From Diphasiastrum complanatum (Eukaryota > Streptophyta > Lycopodiopsida > Lycopodiales > Lycopodiaceae): DNA of 64,000 nucleotides. The position numbers were made by a program, and so were the translations under genes. The notes beneath the pieces were generated by a model that was not told where the DNA came from, searched no databases, and saw only the letters and a program-made list of their open reading frames with translations. The stretch lies in assembly GCA_029204225.1 (NCBI GenBank), contig CM055096.1, positions 39,904,461 through 39,968,460 of the forward strand, in the 5' to 3' direction. The stretch's first letter is position 1; the number at the start of each line of letters is the position of its first letter. This document shows positions 57,061-64,000 of the stretch, piece by piece.

Positions 57061-57181
57061 CTGGTACTTTCTTGATTGCATCTTTAACCTTGCGTCCACA
57101 TCCCTCGCAATGCAACATGGCTTTCAAAACAACTGTCTGGGCCTGAAAGCCAGCACATTTCAAGCAAAAGATATTGGCCAT
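57061..57181 (-). CDS. HIPP: HIPP gene exon 1: metal-binding half of HMA domain
   Basis: The exon reads TVVLKAMLHCEGCGRKVKDA, the first strand, metal loop with CxxC (Cys25 and Cys28 from the ATG) and first helix of an HMA domain. It ends VPG at 57061, followed by the donor GTAAAA (57060-57055). Splicing to 50060 gives an uninterrupted HMA domain. I take ATG 57181 as start because an in-frame TAG lies 15 bases upstream. The residues before the domain (MANIFCLKCAGFQ) are unusual for the family. An AG acceptor-like TTTCAG inside them leaves open an additional upstream exon with the true start. Confidence 0.85.
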
Positions 57182-57589
57182 TGTGTCTATGAAAACCTAG
57201 AACAATAACCGAAGAAAACATACAGATGTGCAATGACTTTATGGTATCCTTCCTTACATGAAATGTTACACGATGACTCCATCACAAACTTCAGTGACTA
57301 CATGCTATGACATCATTGATGCATCATTGACATCCAAAAGTTAGTCCAAGTTAAGGGCATAGAGAGATTTCCACATTTGCTCTTGTATAATTGTATGCAC
57401 TTAGAAGATAAGTGCTAGTGTTGCAGTTGTGAACAAAATATGGATAGTCAACTAAAGGATCATTTAACAATCCAGCTAGAGAACTGTATGCACATCATTC
57501 CAAATTCGTGAGTCTTTTATGTAAATTGGAAACTGTTGCCTGCAACATGTGCTATAACTTTTCTAAGTTGTAGCTTTTCATTCAGCAGA
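57182..57589. other. Putative promoter-proximal region of the HIPP gene
   Basis: It lies between the HIPP exon 1 start and the hAT relic. I see no convincing TATA box at a fixed distance and no other gene. If an upstream exon exists it must lie here or beyond the hAT relic. Confidence 0.35.
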
Positions 57590-59170
57590 GCGGCCAGAGC
57601 CTTCCACATTGCGGCGTACATCTGCAGCTCATGAGCCTGGTTCCACTCAGACTCAGTCTCTTGGAGATGTTGGGACTCAGGGTGACACAGGAGCAGGTCC
57701 TAGCAGTACTGGTGGCATTGGTTCCTCCAGAGCACCATCTACAAATCGTGCACCATCGAGGGGTAGAGCCCTTGTTTGAGGACATGCTAGAGACAAGGAC
57801 TAGTATATGACCTCTTGGATGCAATCAAACAAGGAATTGGGTAAAATTGCTGTTAGGAGGTGCTTTTACACATGTGACCTCCCATTTCACCTTGCTACGA
57901 CCCCTGCATGAAGGGAGATGATGAGAGCCATTTGTAGGATCGGTTCGGAGTGGGAGGGTCCCAACATGGAGCATTTGTGGGGGAGAGGACTTCTTGATGA
58001 GCGGAAATCCATTAATCGGGAGCTACAGCCGATCAAGAAGTCAGAGAAAAGTAAGCTCTTCCAAGTTTTAAGGAAAGAGGCCATTGTGGAGGTGGGACCA
58101 AAGAATGTTGTGTAGGTACACAATTACAATTCAATCTTGATTTTTGATTCTTGAAAGTTGTAAAATCTCGTTACGGCTTACAAACTATTACCTACAGGCA
58201 ACATCTTAAAACTTCTGAATCACGGCCATCTATTGCAACTTTCAAATTTGTGTAATTACTAATATGTAATATTATATATGTATATTGAAGTTGTAACTTG
58301 TAAGTTTTAACACTATTGACTATTCAAACTTCAAAGTTCATACTTCATTGTTTATGGAAGTTTCAAGTTGGTTACTAATTTGCTTGATTCTTGAATCTTG
58401 ATGAACGAATTGATTCTTGAATCTTGATTCTTGATCAAATTACCAGGATCCAAGAGATATGAGAGCTATGGCAATCTTGACGGGAGTGGTTTTCCTTGCA
58501 TGTTGTGGAAAATGTTCTCCATCCTCTATGGAGGTCTTCACAACAGTTCCGTGATAGGGAGCTCAGGAATGGATGGAATGAATACGTTAGTAAGTTGTAT
58601 CCCAATCCTGCAGACCAAGACTCGCTCAATGATGAGCTTGAGGTTTTTAGAGGTGAGACCCTAGAGTTCGGCACCATACCAGCGCAACTACGGCCAGGTA
58701 TATGCTAAGAAACTATAGAGGCTAGTAACAAGTATGAGTATCTACATTCTTTTAAGGTTCAACTTTTAACATTGAGTCTTTACTAGTCAGTGGTCAATAC
58801 TAACTAGTCACTAACACTGGCGAGTATTACGTGGTTCTATAAACTTTGACAATTTACACTTGACAATAATTTACTAAGTCTTGAAACTTGAAAGTAGATC
58901 CTTGAATGATGAATGATGAATGATTAATGATGAATCTCAATTCTCGATTCTTTCAATCATTGCACAGGTCAATTGCGGCCTGTATCATGGTGGAAGAACT
59001 ATGGGATTGACATCCCTAGACTTCAGGACTCGCAAAATTATGATCGTCTCACAGGATTGCACAGTTGTTGCATGTGAGAGGAACTGGAGTGCTTTCTCTT
59101 TGATTCATACAAAGAGAAAGAACAAGTTGTCCACTGCACAGCTAGGTAGGTTGGTATTTGTGCACGCCAG
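57590..59170 (+). pseudogene. hAT-superfamily transposase relic (DUF659 plus dimerisation domain)
   Basis: Three blocks are readable. At 57815-58115: KIAVRRCFYTCDLPFHLATT, then LLDERKSINRELQPIKKS, the DUF659 pattern of plant hAT-like transposases, with TGA at 57909-57911 and an internal loss before EVGPKNVV. At 58496-58700: LHPLWRSSQQFRDRELRNGW and YPNPADQDSLNDELEVF, the segment before the C-terminal domain. At 58970-59170: RPVSWWKNYGIDIP and CERNWSAFSLIHTKRKNKL, the hATC dimerisation domain. The gaps 58116-58440 and 58705-58965 may be introns. The catalytic region between DUF659 and hATC is mostly lost. No terminal repeats were found. Confidence 0.8.
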
Positions 59171-60345
59171 CCAGGGCAGCTTCATCTGTGAGGACACATT
59201 GCTCTCTTCCTTTTCTTTTATCAAGAGTAAGACCATCATCCATGCATGTAGCACCTAGGTAATGGAAAAATGAATCTTCTCAAAACCATCATAATGTGCG
59301 TTGTGATCTAAAACTTCAAGTACCGAACTATTGAAGTAACATGTTGATAGGTCACAGTTGTACGAGTTGATGTGCTTGTCTCCCATCTAGATTCTAGATG
59401 CAACGTAAAACTGGAGACTGAACCTGACATAAAACTTTAGCATGCCTCGGCCCTCTTGTATCTAGATTCTATGAGCTTCAGGTGCCTGGTGTTGTATCTT
59501 GCCTAAGGCCTCTCATTAACACATGTCAACTTCGTATCTCTAATCTCATGAATAGTAATAAATCATGATTCACATGTGTCTTCGTATCTCATTTACCTAC
59601 CCTTGTCTCTCATCTATACTAGCTATAAGAGACTAAAGTTGTAAAGGCTCACCGAGGACTACTAACCTGACATGTTACCTACTACCTACTACCTATTGGT
59701 AACTGAATAGGATATAGTCTAGAAATCAAACTTAATACCCATTGCCCAAGTTCCAAGTTCCAACCATATGGCATATTCAAAATCCATGATCACCCCCAAG
59801 TCTGGGAATTTGTATTGTGCAACCAGTGTCCACAATGATCAATCCATTGACAGTCCACTAGACGCTAACTGTGGCATTGTTTACCACTGACCATTAAGGT
59901 CCCATTCCACTAGGTAAATGACTTGCCTGACTTGAAGGATCATTGATTACAATTTACTTAGAGCTTACGCGTCAGTTCAGGCCTATCTTATAATGTGAAT
60001 CATGATCAATCCTCAGAAAGAATCAAATTTCAATAAAAATACAAAAATCTTGAAACCGGTTCGACGGTTCAACGATTCAAACCTGGCCTATCATATTTGA
60101 ACGCGGTTCGTACCATCGAATTGGTTAGTTCGAACAAGGTATCTAAACATTGATTGATGGAATTATATGAATGCAAAGTCTTTCTTGAATTAATCTACGT
60201 GCATTTCTATGACAGTCAAACAGACTTCAAAATTTCCTTTTCAAGCATCTCCCATCTGCCTTCATTGTTCTGACATTCGTCATTGGTTTTTGTTTCTTGT
60301 ATTCCACAAACTACTATCAAAACTTGTATATTGTGTTTCTTAATG
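59171..60345. other. No gene recognised
   Basis: AT-rich sequence without domains. At about 60055-60140 a cluster of GGTTCG and its complement CGAACC occurs, as in subterminal repeats of some DNA transposons, but no ends or duplications were found. Confidence 0.4.
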
Positions 60346-60840
60346 GCTAAAAGAATGCCAAAAATGTTAGTCTCTGCCCTTATAGCACGCACATAAAGTT
60401 TTGAATGTGATGCTATCTTTTCATTTCGTTTTTAGTCCTAATTTCTGAACTGAGCATTAGAAATCTGATTGAGGTGTTGTAAGATGCTATGCTACATTTC
60501 TTGATTCCTACAAGAATGTTAGGCGTGTATGTTTTCGCCCTTATAGCATGTACATCAAGTTTTAAATGTGATACTCACTTTTCATTTTTTTTTAACCCTA
60601 ATTTAAGAACTAAGTATTAGGAATCCGATTGAGGTGCTATAGGATGCCATAAATGTTTCTTGATGCCTATAAGAATGTTGGGAATGTTTGCTTTACAGCA
60701 TGTAAATTAAGTTTTGAATGTAATGCTTGCTTTTCATTCATTTTTAGCCCTAATAATGATGTGTCACAAGATGCTATACTATGTATACTAATGCCTACAA
60801 GAATGTTAGGAATGTTTGTTTTCAACCATTGCGAAGACGC
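60346..60840. repeat. Tandem repeat, unit about 130-155 bp, about 3.5 copies
   Basis: Copies begin at about 60346, 60496, 60653 and 60786. Each contains AAGAATGTTAGGAATGTTTG-like text, then GCATGTA, AAGTTTTGAATGTGATGC, a T-rich stretch, CCCTAATTT and (first two) GGAATCCGATTGAGGTG. The third copy is shorter and the last partial. Confidence 0.85.
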
Positions 60841-60963
60841 TTACTGTTAACAAATTCACTTTATGGTTTAGAGTTTGTCCATGCAACGTACTAAACCTTT
60901 GCATGCTTTGTGGTTGTTTTGCACGGCTTTGAGCTGTTGTAGTGCATGTAGAAGATAGGTCAT
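60841..60963. other. No feature recognised
   Basis: Short flank between the tandem repeat and the gypsy LTR. Confidence 0.4.
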
Positions 60964-61321
60964 TGTAAGAGATCCTAATACCACAGTAGGGCAAACACTA
61001 ACTGATCCACCCAACCTTGCCTACTCCCTGATATGGAGCAAGCCCGTCCTAGCCCAGTGTGAGGACTGGTAGCATGCATACTGCCAAGTGTCGGCCACGT
61101 GGCACTCACGTGGCCGACTGCACGCCGGGACCCAACTTGGGGCCCTATCCTGATGACAGGGTCCCTAGGCTGTGTTAGGCCCGCCATGGGCATGGACCGT
61201 GCCGGGGCACACTACTCACACTGTCTTGCCCTGTTGGACGTGTACGTTGGACACGCCCCTGACTGTGGTATCTAACCTCCTGGGTTCCCTAGGGTTCGGC
61301 TCTGGTTACGTGCTCGTAACA
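60964..61321 (-). repeat. 3' LTR of gypsy chromovirus I (358 bp)
   Basis: On the minus strand it begins TGTTACGAGCAC directly after the purine tract AAGGGGGAGGGAG and ends CTCTTACA. It is GC-richer than its surroundings and has the inverted pair GTCGGCCACGTG / CACGTGGCCGAC around 61096-61122. Confidence 0.8.
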
Positions 61322-61935
61322 CTCCCTCCCCCTTAAGAACTGTCTTGGTCCTCTAAGACAAAGTCTGGAAAAATCTTGCGAAGGACACTGCCTCTTTCCT
61401 TGGCATTCTCAACAGGCTAATCATTCCACTTAACCAGGTATTCTTTGTATAGAGTATGACGAATCTGCGTCTCTCTACTATCAAGAATCTCCTCTGGCTC
61501 ATGTGGAGTTTGCTGAGAATCCAGTGGGAGAACTAGAACATTGTCTTCTACCAGATTTTCTGATCTAGCTAAGGCTTTTCATAACTGGCTTACATGAAAG
61601 ACTGGAAAAACCTTACTGTTGCGTGGGAGTTCTAGTTCATAGGTGACCTCGCCTAGTCTCCTACTGATGGTAAAGGGACCACAATACCTAGTAGACAACT
61701 TAGCACACACTCTTGATTTGAGGGTTTCAGAGTCGACTGGGACTCTCAAGTAGACTTTCTCACCAGCAGAGAACTGCACATCCCGTCTGTGTGGATCTGC
61801 ATAATGCCTGGCTCGATCCTGGGAGAGCAATCTCAGGGCAGATTCATCACTGTTTTGCAGCGGAATCCTGAGCAGATGAGGGCGGATTTGAAGGATCATA
61901 TCTTTACTCAGAGCAACGAGTAGTGTCTCCTTCAA
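61322..61935 (-). pseudogene. Integrase C-terminus and chromodomain of gypsy I (broken)
   Basis: On the minus strand RARHYADPHRRDVQFSAGEK, KLSTRYCGPFTISRRLGEV and FPVFHVSQL form the C-terminal module of gypsy integrase. After a stop at 61579 the chain goes on with EPEEILDSRETQIRHTLYKE and YLVKWND, a chromodomain that would tether integration to histone marks. TAG replaces a residue after KWND. The terminal TAA overlaps the polypurine tract next to the LTR. The upstream parts of pol are missing. Confidence 0.85.
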
Positions 61936-62459
61936 ACTCCAGAATTTTAGACCGCTTTGTGGTCTTAAACTTGAGATTTCTGGAGCAGCAGACTACGAGG
62001 GTTTCCCCCTTATCATAGATCAGAATTTTTCACAAGTTTTTGGGGCCCAAAATTCTAACTTTTTGGAGTCATAACTCTGTGGAGCAGACAACGAGGGGCC
62101 TCTAGGATAGAAATCAGATTTTTGTCCATTGTGTAGGGTCTTCAAATCTGATTTTTGCAAGCAGATTGGTTGCTACTCAGACAGCGAGGGTGAAGAGCTA
62201 GCAAATTGGAAATTGGTTGCACTTCAAGGGTTCTCCAACAATCATCTACACAATTTCCAGGTTACCTTCATCTGATTGCATGAAGTTTAAGAAGACGGAT
62301 TGGACAACTGTAGAAGAACTGAGGGGGTTTCTTGCTTTTCTGTCTGGAAGTACAGTCCTAAGAAAGAGCTAAGTATTATACTTTCATTTTTTCTAGTTTA
62401 GTCAATCTTTTTTCTTATTTTCAGTCAGAAGTTAAGGTACATCTCTTTCGGTTCTGAAA
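61936..62459 (+). other. Probable leader of gypsy J with an imperfect tandem repeat
   Basis: It lies between two head-to-head gypsy fragments. The phrase CAGACNACGAGGG or similar recurs at about 61988, 62087 and 62176, twice followed by ATCAGATTTTT-like text, giving a unit of about 90 bases. No primer site or LTR is seen. Confidence 0.5.
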
Positions 62460-63534
62460 ATGACCACTCCTCAGGAACCTGATCAACCCCCGGAGAGAGG
62501 CATCGACGAACTTGAAATAGAAGCCTTGATTTTCAATAAGGGGAAAGAACCCATGGAAATGGAAGAACGGGAGCAATTCACCGAAGAACTCGACGAATTG
62601 CTACCAAGGAGCAATTTCTCTATTTGGTAACAGAAGTGGATGAGATGAAGTTGGCGTTAGCCAATTTCAAGTCCAGTGTGGACGACTCGTTCGCTGAACT
62701 CAAAAGCTTGATTTTGAGCTCCGCGAAAGGAAGCCTTCTCTCCACTTCTCAGTTGTCCCCTTCTCCACTTCCATCAGTTTCGGATGAGCCTATGCGGTCT
62801 CACCCCAATGTTTTTAAAGACTTAAAGCCTCCTACTTTTCTTGGGGAAGAGAAGGATAGAAATGCAGATATTCTACACACCTTCCTCAGCAAATGGAAGA
62901 ACATTCATGCTCTTAAACAGACCCCTGACCATTTGCAAGCTATTGAGGCTAGTCTTTCCTTAGGGCCCATGGCCTATAAGTGGTGGTTAAACCTCCAGGA
63001 GACTGGGCAGACCCCCCGGTCATGGAAAGCTTTTGAAGAAGCGTTCCTAAGAGAGTTTCTACCAGAAAATGAACTTGATAGAGCCTAGGAAGCCTCAGAG
63101 GATTTGTCCGTGGCCTTAAAGATGAATATAAAGTAGAGGTACAAAGAAACTCGCCTACTACCCTAGAGCAAGCTCTCAGATATGCTCAAATCTATGATGA
63201 TTCAGTGGGTCGGAAGAAGGCGAGACAACAGCCTCTTTCTGAGCAGCCTCCTCAGAAAGACTTTCAATTTAAAAAGAAATTTTTAAAACGAAAGAAAGAA
63301 GATAAAGTAAAAGGTGAAGATCCTCAGAAATGCCCATCGCTCATACAACCCTTAAAACCAGAAGATTTTGAGAAAGCCAAACAAGAACGTGTGTGCTTTG
63401 TGTGCATGGGCAAGGGACACATAGTCAAACAGTGTCCCAAGGGGCCTTTCACTAAAAAAGATAAAAAACAAGTTCATCTTGTTCAGACTGTAAGTTTCCC
63501 CAGTGACTCGGCAACTTCCGAGATTGTTTCATGA
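62460..63534 (+). pseudogene. gag of gypsy J (broken)
   Basis: ATG 62460 opens an acidic N-terminus (DELEIEALIFNKGKEPMEME). A frameshift near 62600 leads to a coiled-coil-like stretch (VDEMKLALANFKSSVDDSF) and the gypsy capsid (LSLGPMAYKWWLNLQ, WKAFEEAFLREFLP). TAG at 63086-63088 and a frameshift near 63100 follow. After a Lys-rich region comes the zinc knuckle CFVCMGKGHIVKQC (about 63400-63440, CX2CX4HX4C). It is unrelated to families H and K by knuckle type. Confidence 0.85.
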
Positions 63535-64000
63535 AGACCATGAACATTGTTGCCAACTAACCTCTACAATGCTAGCGAGACCCTTCAGCTTTGGGCTGCA
63601 TGACCTAGTACGTATGCATGGGAAAGTTGGTAACCAGTCAGTCAAAGTTATGGTTGATGATGGGGCAACCCATAATTTCATCAACTACACCCTAGTTAAA
63701 AAACTCAGACTTCCAGAGGTACCTAGTCAGCATAGGTACATAGTTTCATTAGTTAAAGGTGAAGATAAGAAAATTTGGGAAACTATGGTAAGTAATCTAA
63801 ATCTTGGTATTCACGGATACCAAGATGAAATAAACTTTCAGATAATGCACCTAGATTGCACAGATATTGTTCTCGGGAGAGACTGGCTCTACAGCTTAGG
63901 ACCTTCCCTCCACAAATTATCAGGAGAACACCCTCAGCTTTCAGCATAAAGGCCGAGAGATCCAGTTGCATGGGGAGCATGATGTTCCCAACAGCCCTAT
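63503..64000 (+). pseudogene. Protease of gypsy J, running off the window
   Basis: After another frame change the aspartic protease motif VMVDDGATHNFIN lies at about 63648-63686 and DIVLGRDWLYSLGPSL at about 63860-63908. DDGA in place of DSGA is also seen in other plant gypsy elements, so it need not be a lesion. A frameshift near 63915 precedes the tail of the domain. The element continues past the right edge. Confidence 0.8.

Noticed and set aside
61081-61280. GC-rich block as exon or CpG-type promoter
   Set aside because: It lies inside an LTR defined by a polypurine tract and TG...CA ends.

Overview
The window is nuclear DNA from a land plant, built mostly of layered and decayed LTR retrotransposons. 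The evidence is: many Ty1/copia elements primed by initiator tRNA-Met (TGGTATCAGAGC-type primer sites), Ty3/gypsy elements including one with a chromodomain, large non-coding LTR elements, a hAT relic, a LINE relic, long (GA/CT)n microsatellites, and one host gene with a 7-kb intron. Nothing I can read identifies the plant lineage further. Apart from that host gene, every coding region is broken by stops, frameshifts or deletions.

Layout. 1-3066: copia element A1 (family A), entering at the left edge and truncated. 3067-5662: copia B1 (5' LTR to integrase zinc finger), fused directly to a 5'-truncated family-A copy, A2 (5663-7998), with a detached reverse transcriptase scrap at 10807-11076. 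8010-10806, minus strand: unit K, a gag-only gypsy-like fragment with an LTR-like promoter/poly(A) region and GA microsatellites. 11670-22158, plus strand: gypsy H1, opened by two later insertions, copia F (11941-15639) and the non-coding LTR element G (15806-20144, minus, TSD ATATG). 22930-28772: near-complete but dead copia C with both LTRs. 30577-34936, minus: gypsy H2, a second copy of family H with a probable 3' LTR. 34937-37771: copia D. Its integrase gene is cut by element E, and the rest of D now lies inverted at 39810-41427 between oppositely oriented LTRs of E (37772-38260 and 41428-41916). E itself carries a MITE (38977-39354). 46970-47880, minus: copia A3. 47885-48390: gypsy RT/RNase H scrap.

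The only host gene found is a heavy-metal-associated isoprenylated plant protein (HIPP) on the minus strand. Exon 1 (57061-57181) carries the CxxC half of the HMA domain. Exon 2 (49399-50060) carries the other half, a Lys/Glu/Asp-rich linker and a C-terminal CIIM prenylation box. The intron is 7,000 bp and holds two CT microsatellites, a LINE relic and an unusual series of small hairpins.

Right of the gene are a hAT transposase relic (57590-59170), a tandem repeat of roughly 150 bp (60346-60840), the 3' end of a chromovirus on the minus strand with its LTR (60964-61935), and the gag-protease half of another gypsy element on the plus strand that runs off the window (62460-64000).

The most informative structures are the target-site-verified inversion that splits copia D, the nested insertions in gypsy H1, the multi-knuckle gag type shared by H and K, the gag-only unit K, and the hairpin series in the HIPP intron. 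I saw no tRNA, rRNA, CRISPR or other RNA genes.
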